Assembly (NCBI GenBank): GCA_022796315.1
Contig: JAAWIL010000015.1
Coordinates: 1 to 20,817, forward strand
Source: Oscillibacter sp.
GTDB lineage: Bacteria > Bacillota > Clostridia > Oscillospirales > Oscillospiraceae
DNA length: 20,817 nt
Direction: 5' to 3'
Below, piece after piece: positions 13,596-20,817 of this stretch (position 1 is its first letter; the number at the start of each line of letters is the position of its first letter). The notes below the pieces were generated by a model, which did not search any database, was not told the DNA's origin, and worked only from the letters and a program-made list of their open reading frames with translations. The translations under genes were made by a program, and so were the position numbers.

Positions 13596-15443
13596 TTGAC
13601 AAGACAAAGCCGCTTGCCCAGCCTGAGCACAATATTCCTGGTGCTGGTGATCCTGGTGTGTCTCAGCTGGACCTGGCAGCTGAACCGGCAGACGGAGGAA
13701 CTGAGCTACTCCGAGATGGTCCAGCTGTTTCAGCAGGAGAAGGTCTCCGCCTTTTCCTTCTCCGACGGACACACGGTGACCCTCACCCTGCGGGACCGCC
13801 CGGAGGGACGGGGAGAGGTCCGCTGCAAGGTATACGACTTCCAGCTGTTTTATGACGACCTCAACGACCTGGTCCGGGCCCAGAAGGCCAAGGGGGTCCT
13901 GACCGGCTACAGCTATCCCCCGCCGGAGACCACCAACTGGCTGGAGCTCCTGCTGCCCTGGATCATGATGGCGCTGGTGCTGGGCGGGGTGTGGTATCTG
14001 ACCTCCGTCCGGGCTCAGGGGGGCGGCGTGGGGGCGGACCGCATGGCCAAGTTTGGCGCCGCCCGCACCCGGACGCTGACGGAACACGACAAGCACGTCA
14101 CCTTTGACGATGTGGCCGGGGCGGACGAGGAGAAGGAGGAGCTCCAGGAGATCGTGGAGTTCCTGAAGGACCCCAAGCAGTTCCTGGCTCTGGGGGCCCG
14201 GATTCCCAAGGGCGTGCTGCTGGTGGGCCCTCCGGGCACCGGCAAGACGCTGCTGGCCAAGGCCGTGGCAGGGGAGGCCGGCGTGGGCTTCCTCTCCATC
14301 TCCGGCTCCGACTTTGTGGAGCTCTATGTGGGCGTGGGCGCCAGCCGGGTCCGGGATCTCTTCGACCAGGCCAAGCGGACCTCCCCGGCCATTGTGTTCA
14401 TTGACGAGATCGACGCCGTGGGACGCCAGCGGGGCACGGGCCTGGGCGGCGGCCACGACGAGCGGGAGCAGACCCTCAACCAGCTCCTGGTGGAGATGGA
14501 CGGCTTTTCCGCCAACGAGGGCGTGGTGGTCCTGGCGGCCACCAACCGGGCCGACGTGCTGGACCCGGCGCTGCTGCGTCCCGGCCGGTTCGACCGGCAG
14601 ATCTACGTGGGCCTGCCGGACATCAAGGGCCGGGAGGAGATCCTCCAGGTCCACGTCCACGGCAAGCCCCTGGCGGAGGACGTGGACCTCCACAAGCTGG
14701 CCCAGGGCACGGCGGGCTTCACCGGCGCGGACCTGGAGAACCTCATCAACGAGGGCGCCCTGCTGGCGGGGCGGAAGCACCAGCGGTTCATCACCATGGA
14801 GGACCTGCGGGCGGCGGAGATCAAGGTCATCGCCGGCCCGGAGAAGCGCAGCCGGGTGATCCCCCAGCACGAGCGGGAGCTCACGGCCTGGCATGAGGCG
14901 GGCCACGCGGTGGTGATGCACGCCCTGCCGGGGCAGGACCCGGTGAGCCAGATCAGCATTGTGCCCCGGGGCATGGCCGGGGGCATGACCATCTCCCTGC
15001 CGGAGGAGGACCGCTCCTACCTCTCCAAGCGGTACCTGGAGGACCAGATCGCGGCCCTGCTGGGGGGCCGGGTGGCGGAGCAGCTGTGCCTGGGGGACGT
15101 TTCCACCGGGGCCAGCAACGACATCCAGCGGGCCAGCGCCATCGCCCGGAAGATGGTGGCCAGCTACGGCATGAGCGAGAAAATGGGCACCGTCTCCTTC
15201 GACTCCGGCCACGACGAGGTCTTCATCGGCCGCACCATGAGCCAGGGCCGGAGCTACTCCGAGGCCGTGGCCGCCCAGATTGACGAGGAGGTGCAGGCCG
15301 TGGTGGGCCGGGCCTGCCGCCGGTGCGAGGAAATTCTCCGGGAGCGCCGGGCCAAGCTGGACGCCGTGGCGGCCTACCTCCTGGAGCACGAGACCATGGA
15401 GCGGGAGGCCTTCCTGGCGGTGATGGAGCCGGAGGAATCCTGA
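13596..15443 (+). CDS. ftsH: ATP-dependent zinc metalloprotease FtsH
   Basis: A protein of 615 residues forming a membrane-anchored hexamer that degrades misfolded membrane and regulatory proteins. Membrane helix 1 spans about 10-27 and helix 2 about 114-135, with a short extracytoplasmic domain between them. The AAA+ module has Walker A GPPGTGKT (211-218), pore motif YVGVGA and Walker B IVFIDEIDA (266-274), then the second-region-of-homology motif ATNRADVLDPALLRPGRFDRQ. The zinc motif is HEAGH (433-437), and TGASNDIQRA follows. The start is a TTG at 13596, chosen because AAAGGAGG lies about 9 nt before it. The first ATG in frame would remove the first membrane helix. The gene follows hpt by 22 bp. 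Confidence 0.96.
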   Translation: MTRQSRLPSLSTIFLVLVILVCLSWTWQLNRQTEELSYSEMVQLFQQEKVSAFSFSDGHTVTLTLRDRPEGRGEVRCKVYDFQLFYDDLNDLVRAQKAKGVLTGYSYPPPETTNWLELLLPWIMMALVLGGVWYLTSVRAQGGGVGADRMAKFGAARTRTLTEHDKHVTFDDVAGADEEKEELQEIVEFLKDPKQFLALGARIPKGVLLVGPPGTGKTLLAKAVAGEAGVGFLSISGSDFVELYVGVGASRVRDLFDQAKRTSPAIVFIDEIDAVGRQRGTGLGGGHDEREQTLNQLLVEMDGFSANEGVVVLAATNRADVLDPALLRPGRFDRQIYVGLPDIKGREEILQVHVHGKPLAEDVDLHKLAQGTAGFTGADLENLINEGALLAGRKHQRFITMEDLRAAEIKVIAGPEKRSRVIPQHERELTAWHEAGHAVVMHALPGQDPVSQISIVPRGMAGGMTISLPEEDRSYLSKRYLEDQIAALLGGRVAEQLCLGDVSTGASNDIQRASAIARKMVASYGMSEKMGTVSFDSGHDEVFIGRTMSQGRSYSEAVAAQIDEEVQAVVGRACRRCEEILRERRAKLDAVAAYLLEHETMEREAFLAVMEPEES

Positions 15444-15621
15444 GCGGGCCCTCTTCGGCGAAATCACGAAAACGGTTGTCTCTGCACAGAGGACAGCTGC
15501 CGGAGGAAAGTCCGGCCCGGAGCGGCGGCTGTGTTCCGAGAGCGGACAAAGGGCCGTCCGTGCGGCGAGGTATTTTGGGAAATTTGACCAAATGCGAAAA
15601 TCTTTCTGTGTAATATTCATC
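15444..15621 (+). other. Gene-free region downstream of ftsH with RNA-like hairpins
   Basis: No gene. A hairpin GCCGGA/TCCGGC encloses GGAAAG (about 15500-15518). An alternative outer pairing joins CAGCTGCCG to CGGCGGCTG. A further GCGGAC/GTCCGT stem follows. There is no evident U-tract terminator for ftsH. No known RNA family was confirmed. Confidence 0.35.
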
Positions 15622-15650
15622 TTGCAAACCGGGGAGAAAACCCGTACAAT
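15622..15650 (+). promoter_or_regulatory. Promoter of the branched-chain amino-acid transporter operon
   Basis: TTGCAA (15622-15627), a 17-nt spacer and TACAAT (15645-15650). Just downstream is a small hairpin GGGACA/TGTCCC (15665-15682), before AGGAGG at 15691-15696. Confidence 0.65.
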
Positions 15651-15705
15651 GTATGTTTATACAAGGGACACTTGTCTGTCCCAGTTAAACAGGAGGATGA
15701 AAAGG

Positions 15706-16908
15706 ATGAAAAAGCTATTTGCTCTTTTGCTGGCGCTGGCCATGGTGCTGAGCCTTGCGGCCTGCGGCGGCGGAAACGGCGGCGGCGACGCGGACGACGG
15801 CCAGGGCGGCTCCGACGGCGCCAACAAGGTGGTCAAGATCGGCGTCTTCGAGCCCCAGACCGGCGACAACGGCGCCGGCGGCAAGCAGGAGATCCTGGGC
15901 ATGCAGTACGCCAACTACGTCCAGCCCACGGTGGAGATCGGCGGGGAGACCTACGACGTCCAGCTGGAGATCGTGGATAACCGCACCACCGCGGAGAACG
16001 GCCCCTCCGCCGCCGCGGAGCTGATGAACCGGGACGTGTCCGTGGTTCTGGGCTCCTACGGCTCCGGCGTGTCCATGGCCGGCGGCAGCGTGTTCCAGGA
16101 GGCCGGCGTGCCCGCCATCGGCGTCACCTGCACGAATCCCCAGGTGACCTCCGACTGCGACGTGTACTTCCGCATCTGCTTCCTGGACCCCTTCCAGGGC
16201 ACCGTCCTGGCCAACTACGCCTACAATGAGCTGGGCGTCACCACGGCCTACACCCTGGCCATGCTGGGCAGCGACTACGACCAGGGCCTGGCCTACTACT
16301 TCAAGGAGGCCTTTGAGGGTCTGGGCGGCACCGTGGTCAGCGAGGACTTTCCCGAGGGCAGCGCCAACTTCGTGTCCTATATCAACAACGCCAAGAGCGC
16401 CGGCGCGGGCGTCATCTTTGCCCCTGTCTCCACCAACTACGCCCAGCTGATCATCGAGGCCGCCGCGGCCCAGGGCTTTGAGGGCTCCCTGCTGGGCTCC
16501 GACACCTGGGACAACAACATGGTTCTGGAGAGCACCGTGGGCAAGACCGTCCATGTGGACATCACCACCTTCTACCAGGAGAGCGGCTCCGAGTTCGACA
16601 ACGGCATCAAGGAGTGGATCAACGCCAACGCCGACGCCAAGACCAACAACGGCGGCAACGACACCGTCTCCGCCGTCACCGCCATGGGCTATGACGCCTA
16701 CTTCACGGCCCTGGAGGCCCTGAAGGGCGCCGGCAGCACCGACGCCTCCGCCGTGCTGGAGGCTCTGCCCTCCGTCAGCTACGACGGCGTGTGCGGCCTG
16801 GTGGAGTTCGACGACATCGGCGACGCCAAGCGCGATCAGGCCTATATCAAGACCGCCAACACCGAGACCGGCGCCTGGGACTTCGTGAAGGTCCAGGGCG
16901 TGGAGTAA
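15706..16908 (+). CDS. livK: ABC transporter substrate-binding lipoprotein, branched-chain amino-acid type
   Basis: A lipoprotein of 400 residues. A lipoprotein signal peptide (MKKLFALLLALAMVLSLAAC) has its lipobox Cys at 20, followed by a Gly/Asp-rich linker. The mature part is a two-lobed periplasmic-binding fold of the Leu/Ile/Val receptor type: VKIGVFEPQTGDNGAGGKQ, then LGSYGSGVSMAGGSVFQEAGVPAIG. It sits on the outer face of the membrane and delivers ligand to the LivHM permease. The ATG at 15706 was chosen over 15697 because AGGAGG directly abuts 15697 but is 9 nt from 15706. Likely ligands are branched-chain amino acids, but small peptides or other amino acids cannot be excluded. Strong GC-biased codon use suggests high expression. 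Confidence 0.93.
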   Translation: MKKLFALLLALAMVLSLAACGGGNGGGDADDGQGGSDGANKVVKIGVFEPQTGDNGAGGKQEILGMQYANYVQPTVEIGGETYDVQLEIVDNRTTAENGPSAAAELMNRDVSVVLGSYGSGVSMAGGSVFQEAGVPAIGVTCTNPQVTSDCDVYFRICFLDPFQGTVLANYAYNELGVTTAYTLAMLGSDYDQGLAYYFKEAFEGLGGTVVSEDFPEGSANFVSYINNAKSAGAGVIFAPVSTNYAQLIIEAAAAQGFEGSLLGSDTWDNNMVLESTVGKTVHVDITTFYQESGSEFDNGIKEWINANADAKTNNGGNDTVSAVTAMGYDAYFTALEALKGAGSTDASAVLEALPSVSYDGVCGLVEFDDIGDAKRDQAYIKTANTETGAWDFVKVQGVE

Positions 16909-16932
16909 TCCAAAGACAGCGCGCAGACGAAG

Positions 16933-16968
16933 GGGACGGCGGGCATTCCGCCCGCCGTCCCTTATTTT
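16933..16968 (+). terminator. Attenuator-like terminator between livK and livH
   Basis: A perfect 12-bp stem GGGACGGCGGGC/GCCCGCCGTCCC (16933-16944 with 16950-16961), with loop ATTCC, followed by TTATTTT. It would let the binding protein be made in excess over the permease, a common arrangement for such operons. Confidence 0.75.
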
Positions 16969-17068
16969 GCCATTCTCCGCGGCTCCGCGCCGGCGGGCCG
17001 CCTCGAAAGCCCGGCACGGCCGGTCCTCCGAGACGGCCCGGCGCAAAACAAGCAAAGGAGGTCCCTCT

Positions 17069-17947
17069 ATGCAAGCAATCCTGCCCTATTTGATCAACGG
17101 CATCTCCGTGGGCGGCCAGTATGCCCTGATTGCCATCGGGTATACCCTGGTCTACGGCATCCTGCGGCTGATCAACTTCGCCCACGGCGACGTGTTCATG
17201 GTGGCGGGCCTGGTGATGGTCTACGCCACCGCCGCCATGCCCTTCTACCTGGCCCTGCCCCTGGTGCTGGCGGTCACGGTGCTCCTGGGCTTTGCCATCG
17301 AGCGGGCGGCCTACAAGCCCCTGCGGTCGGCGCCCCGGATGTCCGTGATGATCTCCGCCATCGGCGTCAGCTATCTGATCCAGAACCTGGCGTTCTATAT
17401 CACCGGCGGCGTACCCCAGCCGGTGGTGAATCCCATTCCCTGGATCTCCGGGAACATCATGGTCCTGGGCGCCTCCACCAAGCGGGTGACCCTGGTGACC
17501 CCCATCCTGACCATTCTCCTGGTGGCGGGCCTGGTGTATCTCATCAACCACACCAAGATCGGCATGGCCATGCGGGCGGCGGCCAAGGACTTTGAGACCG
17601 CCCAGCTCATGGGCATCAAGATCAACGCCGTCATCTCCATGACCTTTGTCATCGGGTCCTTCCTGGCGGCGGTGGGCGCCATGCTGTACTTCACCAACTA
17701 TCCCTCCGTGGCCATTACCTCCGGCGGCATGCCGGGGCTGAAGGCCTTTGTGGCGGCGGTGTTCGGCGGCATCGGCTCCATCCCGGGCGCGGTGGTGGGG
17801 GCCTTCATCATCGGCCTTTGCGAGGAGGTCATCAAGGGCCTGGGGTATACCACCTTCTCCGACGCCTTCACCTTCGCCCTGCTGATTGTGGTGCTGTGCG
17901 TGAAGCCCACGGGCCTGTTCGGTGAAAAGGTCACCGACAAGGTGTAA
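17069..17947 (+). CDS. livH: Branched-chain amino-acid ABC transporter permease LivH
   Basis: A very hydrophobic protein of 292 residues with about eight predicted membrane helices. The N-terminus LPYLINGISVGGQYALIAIGYTLVYGILRLINFAHGD is characteristic of LivH, and the C-terminal AAVFGGIGSIPGAVVGAFIIGLCEE is the conserved permease end. Near the middle, the cytoplasmic stretch AMRAAAKDFETAQLMGI is the coupling segment that contacts the ATPases. A strong AAAGGAGG is 7-9 nt ahead of the ATG. It forms the channel together with LivM, which follows 13 bp later. Confidence 0.95.
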   Translation: MQAILPYLINGISVGGQYALIAIGYTLVYGILRLINFAHGDVFMVAGLVMVYATAAMPFYLALPLVLAVTVLLGFAIERAAYKPLRSAPRMSVMISAIGVSYLIQNLAFYITGGVPQPVVNPIPWISGNIMVLGASTKRVTLVTPILTILLVAGLVYLINHTKIGMAMRAAAKDFETAQLMGIKINAVISMTFVIGSFLAAVGAMLYFTNYPSVAITSGGMPGLKAFVAAVFGGIGSIPGAVVGAFIIGLCEEVIKGLGYTTFSDAFTFALLIVVLCVKPTGLFGEKVTDKV

Positions 17948-17960
17948 AGGAGGGATGGAT

Positions 17961-19072
<1,112 letters not shown>

Positions 19073-19076
<4 letters not shown>

Positions 19077-19915
19077 GCGAGAACATCCTGAGAATTGAGA
19101 ACGCCACCATGCAGTTTGGCGGCGTGGTGGCCGTGGACAATCTGAACCTGGAGATCAACCAGGGGGAGATCGTGGCCCTGATCGGGCCCAACGGCGCGGG
19201 GAAGACCACCGCCTTCAACGTGGTCACCGGCGTGTACCAGCCCACCAACGGGGCGGTGTGGTTCTGCGGGGAGAAGATCATCGAGAACCACCCCCAGGGG
19301 AAGATGAAGAAGCTCTACAAGGGCCAGCATGACGGGGAGTACCAGCACGTCCTGGCCCCCACGCCGGACAGGATCACGAAGCTGGGCATGGCCCGGACCT
19401 TCCAGAACATCCGGCTGTGGAAGTCCCAGACGGTGTTTGACAATGTGCTCATCGCCAAGCACTGCCGCACCACCAGCAACGTCTTCTCCGCCACCTTCCG
19501 CCTGAACCGGAAGGAGGAGGCGGCCCAGCGGGCGGAGGTCGAGGAGCTTCTGGAGATCGTGGGGCTCTCCGATGTGCGGGGGGAGCTGGCCACCTCCCTG
19601 CCCTACGGCAAGCAGCGGCGGCTGGAGATTGCCCGGGCCCTGGCGGCGGAGCCGAAGCTGCTGCTGCTGGACGAACCGGCGGCGGGCATGAACCCCCAGG
19701 AGACCGACGAGCTGACGGCCTTCATCGCCGAGATCCGGGACCGGTTCCGCCTGACGGTGTTCCTGATTGAGCACCACATGAACCTGGTCATGGACATCTC
19801 CGACCGGATCTACGTGCTGGACTTCGGCGAGCTGATCGCCCAGGGGACCCCGGCGGAGATTCAGAATAATCAGCGCGTCATCGACGCGTATCTGGGGGTG
19901 GCCGAGGATGCTTAA
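19073..19915 (+). CDS. livG: Branched-chain amino-acid ABC transporter ATPase LivG
   Basis: A cytoplasmic ATPase of 280 residues. Walker A is GPNGAGKT (38-45), the Q-loop is in ARTFQNIRLW, the signature reads LPYGKQRRLEIARAL (about 176-190), and Walker B is LLLLDEPAAGMNP (about 197-209). H-loop EHHMNLVMDI is present, and the C-terminal Gly-Thr-Pro stretch is typical. It is about 25 residues longer than the usual LivG, owing to a Lys/Gly/His-rich insertion between Walker A and the Q-loop (about 75-100). Its start overlaps the livM stop, and it overlaps livF by 8 bp, which suggests translational coupling. Confidence 0.95.
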
Positions 19916-20618
19916 AATTGAAAACCTCCATGTGGCCTACGGCGGCATCCAGGCCCTGCGGGGCATCTCCCTGGAGGTGCCCGACGGAAAGATCGTGACG
20001 TTGATCGGCGCCAACGGCGCGGGGAAGTCCACCACGCTGCGGACCATCACGGGCCTGGTAAAGGCGCAGTCCGGCTCCATTCTGTGGAATGACGGGGAGC
20101 TGCTGGGCAAGCCCATTGACCACATCGTCAGCGCCGGCATCGCCATGAGCCCCGAGGGGCGCCGGGTCTTTCCGGACATGACGGTGCTGGAGAACCTGAA
20201 AATCGGCGCCTACCTCCGGAAGGACAAGGCGGAGATCGCCAAGGACGTCCAGTGGGTCTATGAGCTCTTCCCCCGGCTGGAGGAGCGGAGCTGGCAGCTG
20301 GCGGGCACCCTCTCCGGCGGCGAGCAGCAGATGCTGGCCGTGGGCCGGGCCCTCATGTCCCGGCCGAAGCTGATGATGCTGGATGAGCCCTCCCTGGGCC
20401 TGGCGCCCCTGGTGGTGCAGGACATCTTCTCCATCATCGGCGAGATCAACCGCCAGGGGGTCACGGTGCTGCTGATCGAGCAGAACGCCAACATGGCCCT
20501 GAAGATCGCGGACCAGGCCTACGTGCTGGAGACCGGCAACATCACCATCTCCGGCACCGGCGCGGAGCTCCTGGCCGACGAGCGGGTGAAAGAGGCGTAC
20601 CTGGGCAAAAATGGATAA
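19908..20618 (+). CDS. livF: Branched-chain amino-acid ABC transporter ATPase LivF
   Basis: A protein of 236 residues, the normal LivF length. Walker A is GANGAGKS (34-41), the Q-loop region reads MSPEGRRVFPDMTVLENL, the signature LSGGEQQMLAVGRAL is at about 134-148, and Walker B LMMLDEPSLGLAPLVV is at about 152-167. H-loop IEQNANMAL is present. It forms the heterodimeric ATPase with LivG on the inner side of LivHM. It is the last gene of the operon, with a terminator starting at its stop codon. Confidence 0.96.
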   Translation: MLKIENLHVAYGGIQALRGISLEVPDGKIVTLIGANGAGKSTTLRTITGLVKAQSGSILWNDGELLGKPIDHIVSAGIAMSPEGRRVFPDMTVLENLKIGAYLRKDKAEIAKDVQWVYELFPRLEERSWQLAGTLSGGEQQMLAVGRALMSRPKLMMLDEPSLGLAPLVVQDIFSIIGEINRQGVTVLLIEQNANMALKIADQAYVLETGNITISGTGAELLADERVKEAYLGKNG

Positions 20619-20646
20619 AAAAAGAGAGGCGTGAGCCTCTCTTTTT
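20619..20646 (+). terminator. Rho-independent terminator of the liv operon
   Basis: Perfect stem AAAAAGAGAGGC/GCCTCTCTTTTT with GTGA loop, ending in a U-run, directly after the livF stop. Confidence 0.92.
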
Positions 20647-20682
20647 CCATACGGGTTTGGGGAGAAGTGCGGGTTTTGATCC

Positions 20683-20711
20683 TTGTGCTTTTTAGCGATT
20701 TATGGTATAAT
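20683..20711 (+). promoter_or_regulatory. Promoter directly ahead of the second multi-hairpin element
   Basis: TTGTGC (20683-20688), a 17-nt spacer and a perfect TATAAT (20706-20711). The expected start is near 20718, five bases before the outer stem at 20723, so the element would lie at the very 5' end of a transcript. What follows is outside the window. Confidence 0.65.
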
Positions 20712-20722
20712 GCCTCAATTAT

Positions 20723-20805
20723 ATAGTCAAAACACTTGAAAATCGGTATCCGATTTTCAAGGCGGGCGAGGCCGCCGGCACATCCATGTGCCGTGTTTTG
20801 TCTAT
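20723..20805. repeat. Four-stem cloverleaf-like intergenic element
   Basis: The outer stem is ATAGTCAAAACAC (20723-20735) with GTGTTTTGTCTAT (20793-20805), 12 of 13 positions paired. Inside are three hairpins with no unpaired base between them. Arm A is TTGAAAATCGG/CCGATTTTCAA (20736-20760, loop TAT), arm B is GGCGG/CCGCC (20761-20776) and arm C is GGCACA/TGTGCC (20777-20792, loop TCCA). The topology matches the element at 1-99. It is not a tRNA: the arm lengths and loops are wrong, and there is no T-loop sequence. Confidence 0.7.
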
Positions 20806-20817
20806 GAAGTCCACCGT
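20801..20817. repeat. First 17 bases of another copy of the element seen at 1-99
   Basis: TCTATGAAGTCCACCGT. The last 13 bases equal window positions 1-13, and the TCTAT overlaps the outer stem of the preceding element. The rest lies beyond the window. Confidence 0.6.

Noticed and set aside
15496..15520. RNase P RNA (rnpB)
   Set aside because: Only the short GAGGAAAGTCC core matches. The ~350-nt body, the other conserved regions and the 3' end are missing.
20723..20805. tRNA gene, because of the cloverleaf shape
   Set aside because: There is no T-loop consensus, no acceptor stem or CCA end, and the arm and loop sizes are wrong.

Overview
The window reads as chromosomal DNA of a GC-rich, strictly anaerobic gut Firmicute, most likely Oscillospiraceae/Clostridia. 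The basis is a CpI-type [FeFe] hydrogenase, an RNase J, the gdpP-rplI-dnaB and tilS-hpt-ftsH gene orders typical of Firmicutes, strong AGGAGG ribosome binding sites and GC-rich codon use. No rRNA, tRNA, CRISPR array or transposase gene was seen.

Layout. (1) 1-99 is part of a multi-hairpin intergenic repeat. (2) 255-4078 is a two-gene redox operon: a GltD-like NAD(P)/FAD oxidoreductase with an extra NuoF-like Fe-S domain, then hydA, closed by a terminator shared with the convergent gene. (3) 4093-5751 (minus) is RNase J, with a long structured leader. (4) 6247-9085 holds gdpP (c-di-AMP phosphodiesterase), a small membrane protein and rplI. (5) 9092-10342 is a 1.25 kb cassette inserted between rplI and dnaB. 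Two ~365-bp inverted repeats full of hairpins flank two divergent 74-codon genes, an XRE-type repressor and an unknown small protein, with paired operators between them. (6) 10362-15443 is dnaB-tilS-hpt-ftsH, tightly spaced. (7) 15622-20646 is a complete branched-chain amino-acid-type ABC transporter (binding protein, two permeases, two ATPases) with its own promoter, an internal attenuator-like hairpin and a final terminator. (8) 20683-20817 is a promoter firing straight into a second multi-hairpin element, then the first 17 bases of a third element. Its last 13 bases equal the first 13 bases of the window.

How the parts work together. The hydrogenase pair probably exchanges electrons between NAD(P)H and protons/H2 in fermentation. 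The gdpP-to-ftsH block is housekeeping: second-messenger turnover, ribosome, replication, tRNA-Ile lysidine, purine salvage and membrane proteolysis. The Liv system imports branched-chain or related amino acids.

The least explained material is non-coding. Two loci (1-99 and 20723-20805) fold on paper into an outer stem with three hairpin arms that abut almost without unpaired bases, although their arm sequences differ. The inverted repeats around the XRE cassette keep their hairpins through paired base changes. Both point to families of structured intergenic repeats rather than random palindromes.
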